A stretch of DNA of 23,234 nt, from positions 1 through 23,234 of the forward strand of contig JAEWRC010000020.1 of NCBI GenBank assembly GCA_023460175.1. Direction: 5' to 3'. Origin of the DNA: Actinomycetes bacterium. GTDB lineage: Bacteria > Actinomycetota > Actinomycetes > Mycobacteriales > Mycobacteriaceae. A program made the position numbers and the translations under genes. Shown piece after piece: positions 10,069-17,070 of this stretch. Position 1 is the stretch's first letter; each line of letters opens with the position of its first letter. The notes under the pieces were generated by a model. That model saw only the letters and a program-made list of their open reading frames with translations. It did not search any database and was not told the DNA's origin.

Positions 10069-11091
10069 CTATCCGAGCTTGCGCAGCCGGGGTTCCAGGT
10101 CGCGCTGGAACAGTTCGAGGAAGCGCCGCTGGTCGTGGCCCGGCGCGTGGAACACCAGGTGGTTGAGGCCCCAGTCGACGTAGTCTTTGACCTTGGCCAC
10201 GGCCTCGTCGGGATCCGACGCCACGATCCAGCGCTTGGCGACCTGCTCGATGGGCAGCGCGTCGGCGGCCTTCTCCATCTCGATCGGGTCGTCGATCGAA
10301 TGCTTCTGCTCGGCCGTCAGCGACAGCGGCGCCCAGAACCGGGTGTTCTCCAGCGCCTTCTCCGGATCGGTGTCATAGGAGATCTTGATCTCGATCATCC
10401 GGTCGATGCTCTCCGGATCGCGCTCGGCGAGTTGCGCGCCCTCGCGCACCGCCGGGATCAGCTTGTCCTTGTAGAGCTCCTCGCCCTTACCCGAGGTGCA
10501 GATGAAGCCATCCCCGGCCCGACCCGCGTACTTGGCGACCACCGGCCCACCGGCGGCGATGTAGATCGGCACCCCGTCGTCGGGCACGTCGTAGATCGAG
10601 GCCCCCTTGGTCTGGTAGTACTCCCCGTCGAAGTCCACCCGATCCCCGAGCCACAACTCGCGCATCAGCCGCACCGACTCGCGCAACCTGGCGAAACGTT
10701 CCTTGAACTCCGGCCACTCACCGGCGTAGCCGGTCGCGATCTCGTTGAGCGCCTCGCCGGTGCCCACACCAAGGAACACCCGGCCCGGGTACAGGCACGC
10801 CATCGTGGCGAACGCCTGCGCGATCACCGCCGGGTTGTACCGGAACGTCGGGGTCAACACCGACGTGCCCAGCTGCAGGCGCTGCGTGCGCTCCCCCACC
10901 GCCGTCAACCAGGCCAGCGAGAACGGCGCGTGCCCACCCTCGTGCCGCCACGGCTGGAAGTGGTCACTGACCGTCGCGCTGTCCATCCCGTGCGCCTCGG
11001 CCAGCACCGCCAGCTCCACCAACTCGCGCGGCGCGAACTGCTCCGCCGACGCCTTGTAACCCAGCTTCAGTTCACGTTTGAGTTCAGCCAC
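10069..11091 (-). CDS. fgd1: F420-dependent glucose-6-phosphate dehydrogenase
   Basis: Oxidises glucose 6-phosphate to 6-phosphogluconolactone while reducing coenzyme F420; the main F420H2 source in mycobacteria, a luciferase-like TIM barrel. The 340-residue product contains LGYKASAEQFAPRELVELA, TVSDHFQPWRHEGGHAPFS (cofactor and substrate residues), GTSVLTPTFRYNPAVIAQA, FLGVGTGEALNEIATGY, IYIAAGGPVVAKYAGRAGDG and HLVFHAPGHDQRRFLELF. It is four residues longer than the usual 336. The N-terminus reads MAELKRELKLGYK, where the usual form is MAELKLGYK, as if ELKR had been duplicated. The GTG at 11091 is the only plausible start; AAAGGAGG ends one base before it, an unusually short gap. First gene of fgd1-pta-ackA and divergent from the metallo-beta-lactamase-fold gene 37 bp away. 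Confidence 0.96.
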   Translation of the reverse strand: MAELKRELKLGYKASAEQFAPRELVELAVLAEAHGMDSATVSDHFQPWRHEGGHAPFSLAWLTAVGERTQRLQLGTSVLTPTFRYNPAVIAQAFATMACLYPGRVFLGVGTGEALNEIATGYAGEWPEFKERFARLRESVRLMRELWLGDRVDFDGEYYQTKGASIYDVPDDGVPIYIAAGGPVVAKYAGRAGDGFICTSGKGEELYKDKLIPAVREGAQLAERDPESIDRMIEIKISYDTDPEKALENTRFWAPLSLTAEQKHSIDDPIEMEKAADALPIEQVAKRWIVASDPDEAVAKVKDYVDWGLNHLVFHAPGHDQRRFLELFQRDLEPRLRKLG

Positions 11092-11092
11092 G

Positions 11093-11100
11093 CCTCCTTT
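11093..11100 (-). promoter_or_regulatory. Strong Shine-Dalgarno sequence unusually close to the fgd1 start
   Basis: AAAGGAGG on the minus strand is nearly a full match to the 16S tail but is separated from the GTG at 11091 by one base. The same stretch follows TAGAAA (11098-11103), a weak -10-like hexamer ending 7 nt before the GTG, so a leaderless start is also possible. No other in-frame ATG, GTG or TTG lies nearby. Confidence 0.5.
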
Positions 11101-11115
11101 TCTACCCGTAGGACT

Positions 11116-11121
11116 TAAACT
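11116..11121 (+). promoter_or_regulatory. Candidate -10 element of the leaderless MBL-fold gene
   Basis: TAAACT matches TANNNT and ends 7 nt before the ATG at 11129. It sits in the AT-rich core GGACTTAAAC of a 37-bp gap shared with fgd1, whose own promoter must lie in or beyond the same DNA. The GGGAG before the ATG is too close to act as a usual ribosome binding site. Confidence 0.6.
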
Positions 11122-11128
11122 CTGGGAG

Positions 11129-11881
11129 ATGGCACCTGCTTCGGGGGAGTTGGTCGCGGTTTCCGACCTCGTCCACGTGGCCCAGACCGACCTGGTGAAC
11201 TGGGTCCTGATCGCCGATGCCGACGGGGTGGTGCTGATCGACGCGGGATTTCCCGGTCAGCGCGGCGAGGTGTTGGCGTCCCTGCGCCAGCTCGGGTATC
11301 ACGCGGCCGACGTGACGGCAATCCTGTTGACCCACGCCCACATTGACCATCTCGGCACTGCGATCTGGTTCGCCGCCGAATACGGCACGCCGGTGTACTG
11401 CCACGCCGACGAGATCGGCCACACCCAGCGAGACCACCTCGAGCAGGCCTCGCCGGCCGCGCTGGCGATGCACGCGTGGCACCCGCGCTGGCTGACGTGG
11501 TCGGTGCGGATCCTCGGCAAGGGCGCGCTGATCCGGGCCGGGATCCCGTCGGCGCGCGTGTTCACCGAGGACGTCGGCGCGACCCTGCCCGGCCGCCCGA
11601 TCGCGATCCCCACGCCCGGACACACCGGCGGCCACTGCTCGTATCTGGTCGACGGCCTGCTGGTCTCCGGGGATGCGCTGGTCACCGGCCACCCCACCTC
11701 GGGGCGGCGCGGCCCGCAGCTGCTGCCGTCGGTGTTCAACCACGACGAGGCCGCCTGCCGGCGCAGCCTGGACGCGCTGGCGATGCTGGAGACCGACGTG
11801 CTGATCCCCGGCCACGGCGACGTCTGGCACGGTCCCATCCGCGAACTGACCGGCCGGGCGGCGCTGGCCGGCAAAACTTGA
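11129..11881 (+). CDS. Metallo-beta-lactamase-fold hydrolase (Rv0406c-like)
   Basis: Zinc hydrolase of the metallo-beta-lactamase superfamily, 250 residues. The metal site is complete: THAHIDH at residues 68-74 (HxHxDH), GHTGGH for the third histidine, GDAL for the bridging aspartate and IPGHGD for the last histidine. The substrate is not predictable; the family includes lactonases, glyoxalase II-like enzymes and beta-lactamase-like proteins. It has no signal peptide, so it is probably cytoplasmic. M. tuberculosis has a related gene in the same place beside fgd1. The frame stays open upstream to an ATG at 11078, inside fgd1, which would add MSSATPPFLPVGLKLWE. I prefer 11129 because of the TANNNT hexamer 7 nt upstream, but the longer form cannot be excluded. 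Its TGA lies inside the palindrome in front of the SDR gene. Confidence 0.88.
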   Translation: MAPASGELVAVSDLVHVAQTDLVNWVLIADADGVVLIDAGFPGQRGEVLASLRQLGYHAADVTAILLTHAHIDHLGTAIWFAAEYGTPVYCHADEIGHTQRDHLEQASPAALAMHAWHPRWLTWSVRILGKGALIRAGIPSARVFTEDVGATLPGRPIAIPTPGHTGGHCSYLVDGLLVSGDALVTGHPTSGRRGPQLLPSVFNHDEAACRRSLDALAMLETDVLIPGHGDVWHGPIRELTGRAALAGKT

Positions 11882-11895
11882 CACGTGTAAAGTTT
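11874..11895. promoter_or_regulatory. 22-bp near-perfect palindrome, probable operator of the SDR gene
   Basis: The left half AAACTTGACAC (11874-11884) is matched by the right half GTGTAAAGTTT (11885-11895) at 10 of 11 paired positions; only G11880/A11889 fails. The centre is CACGTG. The site covers the candidate SDR -10 (TAAAGT, 11888-11893) and ends 6 bases before the ATG. A bound dimeric repressor, TetR type by size and symmetry, would block transcription. The left half contains the last codons and stop of the upstream MBL gene. No TetR-type gene lies in the window, so the regulator would be encoded elsewhere. Confidence 0.72.
11888..11893 (+). promoter_or_regulatory. Candidate -10 element of the leaderless SDR gene
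   Basis: TAAAGT matches TANNNT and ends 8 nt before the ATG at 11902, within the right half of the 22-bp palindrome. No Shine-Dalgarno sequence lies between. Confidence 0.55.
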
Positions 11896-11901
11896 CGCGC
11901 C

Positions 11902-12771
11902 ATGGACAACATCCGGGGCAAGAACATCGTCATCACCGGGGCCGCCCGCGGAATCGGCTTCGCCACCGCCAAGGCCCTGCTGGCCCGCGGCGCGCGGGTC
12001 GTCATCGGCGACCGCGACGTCGCGGTGCTCGACACCGCCGTCACCGAACTGCTGCGGTTCGGGCAGGTCACCGGCTATCCGGTGGACGTCACCGACGCCG
12101 AGTCGTTCGAGGTCTTCCGGGACAAGGCGCGCGCCGACGGCACCGGTCAGATCGATGTGCTCATCAATAACGCGGGGGTCATGCCGGTCGGGCCGTTCCT
12201 CGAGCAGACCGAGCAGGCCATCCGCACCTCGATCGAGGTCAACTTCTACGGCGTGCTGACCGGCTGCCGGCTGGTGCTGCCGGAGATGGTCAAGCGCCGC
12301 AGCGGCCACATCGTCAACATCTCGTCGCTGTCGGGCATGATCGCCGTGCCCGGCCAGGTGGTCTACGCCGGCACCAAGTTCGCGGTGGTGGGCCTGTCCA
12401 CCGCGATGGCCGACGAGTTCGCGCCGCAGGGCGTCAACGTCAGCGTCGTGCTGCCCACCTTCACCAACACCGAGCTGATCACCGGCACCAAGACCTCGGC
12501 CGCGCAGAAGCCCGTGCAGCCCGAGGACATCGCCGCGGGCGTGGTCAAGGTGCTCGACAAGCCGGCCATCACGCACCTGTCGGTGCCCGGGCCGCTGCGC
12601 GCCGTCAGCACCCTCACCGCGCTGCTCCCGCCCAAGGCGCGGCGCTGGCTCTCGCACAAGCTCGGCAACGACACCGTGTTCCTGAACTTCGACACCAAGA
12701 CCCGCTCGGCCTACGAGGAGCGCGCCCAGAGCTCGACGGGTGTCGAGGAGAGGAAGCCCGACCAGGGTTAA
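11902..12771 (+). CDS. Short-chain dehydrogenase/reductase, classical type
   Basis: NAD(P)-dependent oxidoreductase of 289 residues, cytoplasmic. Motifs: cofactor loop TGAARGIG at residues 12-19, NNAG at 89-92, and the catalytic set S142 (NISSLSG), Y155 and K159 (YAGTK). Acidic Asp33, just after the second strand (VVIGDRDV), suggests a preference for NAD over NADP. The C-terminal extension (about residues 235-289, with PLRAVSTLTALLPPKARRWLSHKLG) resembles mycobacterial SDRs linked to lipid or alcohol oxidation, but the substrate is unknown. It starts 20 bases after the MBL stop, with its own -10 and an operator-like palindrome, so it is probably separately controlled. Its TAA shares the four bases TTAA with the stop of the convergent LuxR gene. 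Confidence 0.92.
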   Translation: MDNIRGKNIVITGAARGIGFATAKALLARGARVVIGDRDVAVLDTAVTELLRFGQVTGYPVDVTDAESFEVFRDKARADGTGQIDVLINNAGVMPVGPFLEQTEQAIRTSIEVNFYGVLTGCRLVLPEMVKRRSGHIVNISSLSGMIAVPGQVVYAGTKFAVVGLSTAMADEFAPQGVNVSVVLPTFTNTELITGTKTSAAQKPVQPEDIAAGVVKVLDKPAITHLSVPGPLRAVSTLTALLPPKARRWLSHKLGNDTVFLNFDTKTRSAYEERAQSSTGVEERKPDQG

Positions 12772-15395
12772 CTGCCCGGGCCGGCGCGCATGATGGCCGC
12801 GAGGTCGCTGCGTGAGCTCGCGCCGACGCGCTGGCACGCGCGGTACAGATGGCCCTCGACGGTGCGCACCGAGGTCACCAGCCGATCGGCGATCTCCTTG
12901 TTCGACAGCCCGGCGACCACCAGTTCGGCGACCTCGCGCTGCCGACCGGTCAGCGGCGTCGGCGACACCGGGCTGCGGGTGGCCGGCGTGCACAGCCCGC
13001 CGCACTCCTGGGCCAGCTGGGCGGCCAGCGCGGCGGCGAACAGTCCGCGGCTGCGCAACTGCGACCCGGTGAAGGCCACCGCGGCCTGCGCGGCGGCGTC
13101 GGCCGCGGCGGCCCGGTCGCCGATCTCCTGGTAGGCCGTCGAGGCGGCCAGCAGCGCCTCGCCGTCCTGGCCGAGCAGACCCGCCGCGTGCCGGGCCACC
13201 GCGTCGGCCAACGGCAATCGCAGGGCCTCGGCCAATTCGGCTGTCCGGGTGGCGATCTGGTCGAGGTCGTGCCCGGCTCCCCACTGCGCGGCGGCCTGCA
13301 GACACGCCAGTTCGTGGGTCGGCTGGTCGCGGTCGCGGGCCACTTTCGCCTCGGCCAGCACCGTGTCCACCGCCTCCTGCAGGGCACCGCCGGCGGCCTG
13401 CACCCAGCCCGTCGCCAGCGCCAGGGCGGTGTGCATGAACAGGAACTCGGGGCGCGCGCTCTGCCGCACCTCGCCGAGCATCTCGGCGGCCGCCTCGGCC
13501 TCCCCCAGCTTGGCGTGCGCCTCGGCCAGCCCGAAGACGCAGGCCGCCCGCAAACCCGTTGTCACCCCGTGGGTTTCGACCCCGGCCAGTGCCTCGTGCA
13601 GCTTCTTGGTGGCCGAACCGACGTCGCCTCCCATCAGCTCGGCCGCGCCGACCATGAACACCAGATTCGCATACGCCAGGCTCGGCATGTCCTGCGCGAG
13701 TTCGGCGAGTAGCTCGGCGGCCCCACGACACTCCTCGAGCCGGCCGGTCAGCCGGCAGGCCCGCGCGTAGACGCCGGCGAACCAGAAGCGCATGTGCGAG
13801 CTCTCGAAGGATTCGGTGGCCCGGTCCAGCGCCGCGCGCGCCACCGGCCCGATGTCGTCGGCGTGGCCGAGCGCCCCGGCGGCCATGATCAGCGACACCG
13901 CGGCGAGCATCGCGTTGAGGTCGGAGAGTTCGGGGCACTCCAGCGCGTAGCGGGCCTTGCGCTGCGCCTCGGCGCAGCGCGCGAAGACCGCGTCCACGCA
14001 GGCCTCGACCGAATAGCGGGTGGCCCGCTGCGCCTCGGTCTCGGCATCGTCGGCCAACTCGGCCAGCAGGCGCTCGGCGGCCGTCGGATCGCCGAGCATC
14101 CAGATCAGATTCGCCGCGCGCAGCGTCGTCCAGCGGTGCCGGTCGGTGCCGCGGGCGGCCAATTCGCACAGGGTCTGCTCGGCGGCGGGGCCGTCGCCGG
14201 CCAGAAAGCGGTTGACGGCCATGATCTCGGTGGCCGCGGCCGCACCCGCGGCGGCCGCCGCCGCGGCGAACCGCTGGGCCAGGTCCAGATCCAGCAGGGT
14301 CATGGTGACCCGCGCCGCCTCGACATAGAGCGCCGGGTCGGGCGGCAGATCGGATTCCAGCTGCAGCAACGCGCGCCGGACCGCGCCCTGTGCGTCGCCG
14401 GGGTCGCGGCCGGCCAGCCGCTGCGCCAGCGCCCCACGCATTTTCGACAGGTACATCTCGCCGGCCGCCGCGCGGCGCAGTTCGCCGAAGATGGGGTGCG
14501 CCAGCCGCGCGGTGAGCGCGTCGGCGCGGCGTTCGACGGTGATCAGGTGCATCTGTTCGGCGGTCTCCACCGCGGACCGGCCCACCAGGTCGGTCAGGAT
14601 GTCGACGTCGAGCGGCTCGCACTGGGACAGTGCGTCGAGGACCGTGGCCACCTCCGATGGGAGCCGGTCGAGCTGATTGCCCACCAGATCGCTCATGTTC
14701 TGCGACACCGCGACGTCGCCGTCCCAGATCCAGACACCCTTGACCTTGCGGACCCGGCCGGCGGCCACCTGATCCTTGAGCAGCTGCCGCAGGAACAGCG
14801 CGTTGCCACCGGTGAGCCGCCAGAACCGTTGTGCGCTACGGGCATCCATCGGACCCTCCAGCGCCGCCTCGACCATGGCGCGGGCCCCCTGCGGGCACAG
14901 CGGCTCGAGGTCCAGCCGAGCCAGCAGTCCGTCCTTCCACAGCGCGCGGACCGCGTCGGGCTCGTCGGCCCCGGTGCGCACCGTCACCACCAGCCGGGCC
15001 TGGCGGCTCTGCGCGAGCTGGTGCACGACGTGGGCGGAGAAACCGTCCAGCAGATGCGCGTCGTCGACGCCGATCACCACCCGCCCCTGGCGTTGCCGGG
15101 CCAGCAGCGCCGTGATGACCCGTCGCACACTGGGATTGGGATCGTTGACGTGCTCGCCGAGGGTTGCGGTGAACGCGCCCAACGGGATCGGCCGGGCCGA
15201 TGCGGTGCCGACGATCCAATCGGTCTGGGTGCCCGCGGCGGCGGCCTGGGACAGCAACTCACGGGCGAGCCTCGTCTTGCCCACCCCCGCAGGTCCTGCG
15301 ACCAGTACACCGGCGAAGTTGCCGACCCCGCTCAGAGCGCGGCGCAGGGTCGTCAGTTCGCGGTCCCTCCCGGTCAGCGTGTCACCGCTGATCAC
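12768..15395 (-). CDS. LuxR-family large ATP-binding regulator (LAL/MalT type)
   Basis: Transcription regulator of 875 residues. The N-terminus is a STAND-type ATPase: Walker A GPAGVGKT at 34-41 and Walker B VVIGVDD at 106-112. The long middle section is alanine- and leucine-rich helical repeat of TPR kind (for example LAELADDAETEAQRATRYSV), probably the ligand or partner sensor. The C-terminus is a LuxR DNA-binding domain at 815-869 (LTGRQREVAELVVAGLSNKE then IADRLVTSVRTVEGHLYRA). The target and inducer are unknown. The GTG at 15395 is preceded by TATAGT 6 nt away, which suggests a leaderless mRNA starting just after metZ, though readthrough from metZ (18-bp gap) is also likely. M. tuberculosis LALs include Rv0890c (about 880 residues) and the longer Rv0386, which maps near purT-metZ there. 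I see no cyclase domain here. Confidence 0.93.
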   Translation of the reverse strand: MISGDTLTGRDRELTTLRRALSGVGNFAGVLVAGPAGVGKTRLARELLSQAAAAGTQTDWIVGTASARPIPLGAFTATLGEHVNDPNPSVRRVITALLARQRQGRVVIGVDDAHLLDGFSAHVVHQLAQSRQARLVVTVRTGADEPDAVRALWKDGLLARLDLEPLCPQGARAMVEAALEGPMDARSAQRFWRLTGGNALFLRQLLKDQVAAGRVRKVKGVWIWDGDVAVSQNMSDLVGNQLDRLPSEVATVLDALSQCEPLDVDILTDLVGRSAVETAEQMHLITVERRADALTARLAHPIFGELRRAAAGEMYLSKMRGALAQRLAGRDPGDAQGAVRRALLQLESDLPPDPALYVEAARVTMTLLDLDLAQRFAAAAAAAGAAAATEIMAVNRFLAGDGPAAEQTLCELAARGTDRHRWTTLRAANLIWMLGDPTAAERLLAELADDAETEAQRATRYSVEACVDAVFARCAEAQRKARYALECPELSDLNAMLAAVSLIMAAGALGHADDIGPVARAALDRATESFESSHMRFWFAGVYARACRLTGRLEECRGAAELLAELAQDMPSLAYANLVFMVGAAELMGGDVGSATKKLHEALAGVETHGVTTGLRAACVFGLAEAHAKLGEAEAAAEMLGEVRQSARPEFLFMHTALALATGWVQAAGGALQEAVDTVLAEAKVARDRDQPTHELACLQAAAQWGAGHDLDQIATRTAELAEALRLPLADAVARHAAGLLGQDGEALLAASTAYQEIGDRAAAADAAAQAAVAFTGSQLRSRGLFAAALAAQLAQECGGLCTPATRSPVSPTPLTGRQREVAELVVAGLSNKEIADRLVTSVRTVEGHLYRACQRVGASSRSDLAAIMRAGPGS

Positions 15396-15401
15396 CGGGC
15401 G

Positions 15402-15407
15402 ACTATA
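15402..15407 (-). promoter_or_regulatory. Candidate -10 element of the LuxR-type regulator gene
   Basis: TATAGT on the minus strand is close to the ideal -10 and ends 6 nt before the GTG at 15395. It lies in the short gap after the metZ stop, so the regulator can be made independently of the purT-metZ operon. Confidence 0.6.
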
Positions 15408-15413
15408 ACGCGA

Positions 15414-16640
15414 TCAGCCCAGCGCTTGGTCCAGATCGGCGATCAGATCCTCGACGTCCTCGAGGCCCACCGACAGCCGGACCACCCCGTCGCCGAGCCC
15501 GATGGTGGCGCGCCCCTCCGGCCCCATCGCCCGGTGCGTGGTCGTCGCCGGGTGCGTGATCAACGATTTCGCGTCGCCGAGGTTGTTGGAGATGTCGATG
15601 ACCCGCAGCTTGTCGAGCACCTCGAACGCGCGCTGCTTGCCGCCGTCGGCGGGTGCGTCGAGTTCGAAGGTGATCACCGTGCCGCCGCCGCTCATCTGCC
15701 GCTTGGCCAACTCGTACTGCGGATGCGAGGTCAAAAACGGGTAGCGGACCCATCGCACGCCGGCGTGCGCCTCGAGGTACTCCGCGATCCGCTGCGCGGC
15801 AGCGTTGCTGTGGTTGACCCGAAGCGCAAGGGTTTCAAGGCCTTTGAGCAGGGTCCAGGCGTTGAAGGAGCTGATCGAGGGGCCGGTGTGGCGCATCAGC
15901 GTCTGCACCGGGCCGTCGATGTATTCCTGATCACCGAGGATGGCCCCGCCGAGCACCCGGCCCTGGCCGTCGATGTGTTTGGTGCCGGAGTAGACCACCA
16001 CGTCGGCACCCATCGGCATGCCGCGCTGCAGCAGCGGGGTGGCAAAGACGTTGTCCAGCACCACCTTTGCGCCCGCGGCGTGGGCGAGTTCACTGACCGC
16101 GGCGATGTCGACCAGCGACTGCATGGGATTCGACGGGGTCTCGAAGAACACCGCCTGGGTGGGCTTGCTCAGCGCCGCCTCCCACTGGGCGAGGTCGTCG
16201 CCGTCGACGAACTCGGTTTCGACGCCCCAGCGCGGCAGGATCTCGTTGCACACCACGAAGCACGACCCGAACAGGCTGCGCGCGGCCACCAGGCGATCGC
16301 CGGCGGCCAGCAGCGCGCCGAGCGCGGTGAACACCGCGGCCATGCCGGTGGCGGTCGCGAACGCCGCCGGGGCGTCCTCGATCAGGCGCAACCGCTCCTC
16401 GAACATCGCGATGGTCGGGTTGCCGTAGCGCGAGTAGACGAAGCGGTCGACCTCGCCGGTGAAGGCGCGCTCGGCGTCGGCCGCGCTGGCGTAGGTGTAG
16501 CCCGAGTTGAGGTACATCGCCTCGGCGGTCTCCTCGAACTGCGAGCGCAGCAACCCGCCGCGTACACCCACGGTGGCCTGACCCAGGCCGGGCGGCAACG
16601 GCTTCGGGATCCGGACCGACGGGACCTCCGGTTCGCTCAT
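15414..16640 (-). CDS. metZ: O-succinylhomoserine sulfhydrylase
   Basis: PLP enzyme of the Cys/Met metabolism family that makes homocysteine from an O-acylhomoserine and sulfide in methionine synthesis. The product is 408 residues (M. tuberculosis MetZ 406). The N-terminal YLNSGYTYASAADAERAF and YSRYGNPT are family signatures, FETPSNPMQ and KVVLDNVFATP contact the cofactor, and Lys221 in VVYSGTKHIDGQGR forms the Schiff base. The frame is open to an ATG at 16673, but the added residues lie inside the rhodanese gene. The ATG at 16640 overlaps the rhodanese stop as ATGA, and no Shine-Dalgarno sequence is present, which points to translational coupling. The order purT, (membrane protein), rhodanese, metZ matches Rv0389-Rv0391 apart from the extra gene. 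Confidence 0.95.
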   Translation of the reverse strand: MSEPEVPSVRIPKPLPPGLGQATVGVRGGLLRSQFEETAEAMYLNSGYTYASAADAERAFTGEVDRFVYSRYGNPTIAMFEERLRLIEDAPAAFATATGMAAVFTALGALLAAGDRLVAARSLFGSCFVVCNEILPRWGVETEFVDGDDLAQWEAALSKPTQAVFFETPSNPMQSLVDIAAVSELAHAAGAKVVLDNVFATPLLQRGMPMGADVVVYSGTKHIDGQGRVLGGAILGDQEYIDGPVQTLMRHTGPSISSFNAWTLLKGLETLALRVNHSNAAAQRIAEYLEAHAGVRWVRYPFLTSHPQYELAKRQMSGGGTVITFELDAPADGGKQRAFEVLDKLRVIDISNNLGDAKSLITHPATTTHRAMGPEGRATIGLGDGVVRLSVGLEDVEDLIADLDQALG

Positions 16641-17050
16641 GACTGCACCCAGGGCAGCCCGAGCGCCTTCCACCCGGATCCGCCCCGGTGGCGCTGCGCG
16701 TCGAGGTGGCCCTCGAAGCCGTCGAGCACGTTGTAGGAAGGGCCGATCCCGGCGGCGGTGGCGGCCTCGGCCGCGCCGATCGAGCGGTTACCCGAGCGAC
16801 ACAGGAAGATCACCGGACGCGTTCCGGGCGTCACCCCCGCGGCCTGCAACTCGGCCACGAACGCGTCGTTGTGGGTGCCGTTGGTGCGGTTCCACTCGAC
16901 GAACACGACCTCGCGGCCCAGGCTCGACACGTCGGGCACACCGACGAAGTTCCACTCGGCGTCGGTCCGGCAGTCGACCAGCGTCGCCTCCGGATCCGCG
17001 CTGAGCATCGACCACGCCTCTTCTGGCGTGATATCTCCTGCGTAACTCAC
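16637..17050 (-). CDS. Single-domain rhodanese-like sulfurtransferase (Rv0390-like)
   Basis: Rhodanese-fold protein of 137 residues. The active-site loop CRSGNRS starts with Cys84, the persulfide-carrying residue, and the pattern DITPEEAW, LVDCRTDAEWNFVGVPD, PVIFLCRSGNRSIGAAEAA and YNVLDGFEGHLD is typical of the family. Placed directly in front of metZ with a 4-base overlap, it may hand sulfur to methionine synthesis; that is inference. The frame is open to an ATG at 17089, which would overlap the preceding gene. I chose the GTG at 17050, giving MSYAGDITPEEAW, because the related M. tuberculosis protein begins the same way. No Shine-Dalgarno sequence is seen; AAAACT (17058-17063) ends 7 nt before the GTG and could be a weak leaderless -10. 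Confidence 0.92.
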   Translation of the reverse strand: MSYAGDITPEEAWSMLSADPEATLVDCRTDAEWNFVGVPDVSSLGREVVFVEWNRTNGTHNDAFVAELQAAGVTPGTRPVIFLCRSGNRSIGAAEAATAAGIGPSYNVLDGFEGHLDAQRHRGGSGWKALGLPWVQS

Positions 17051-17057
17051 CGGAGCA

Positions 17058-17063
17058 AGTTTT
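17058..17063 (-). promoter_or_regulatory. Weak candidate -10 element before the rhodanese gene
   Basis: AAAACT on the minus strand differs from TANNNT only at the first base and ends 7 nt before the GTG at 17050, the same spacing as the better leaderless starts here. It is most likely secondary to transcription from purT. Confidence 0.28.
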
Positions 17064-17070
17064 CCACACG

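Noticed and set aside
8247..10166. Plus-strand open frame of about 640 codons opposite pta
   Set aside because: Antisense shadow of a fully conserved Pta; no start signal or recognisable motif.
11078..11128. Longer start for the MBL gene at ATG 11078
   Set aside because: It would start inside fgd1 and run over both promoters, while a TANNNT hexamer sits 7 nt before the ATG at 11129. Kept as a minor alternative because the added residues are not obviously non-coding.
11878..11883. TTGACA, a perfect -35 hexamer, before the SDR gene
   Set aside because: Only four bases separate it from the candidate -10 (TAAAGT), so it cannot work as its -35. It is better explained as part of the palindrome.
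11299..14622. Very long minus-strand open frame (about 1,100 codons) across the MBL, SDR and LuxR genes
   Set aside because: Its product is an Arg/Gly/Ala-rich sequence without domains, over genes with complete motifs in other frames. Such shadow frames are expected at this GC content.
13794..16736. Plus-strand open frame of about 980 codons opposite the LuxR and metZ genes
   Set aside because: Histidine-, arginine- and glycine-rich antisense translation with no domain; the minus-strand frames are clearly the real genes.
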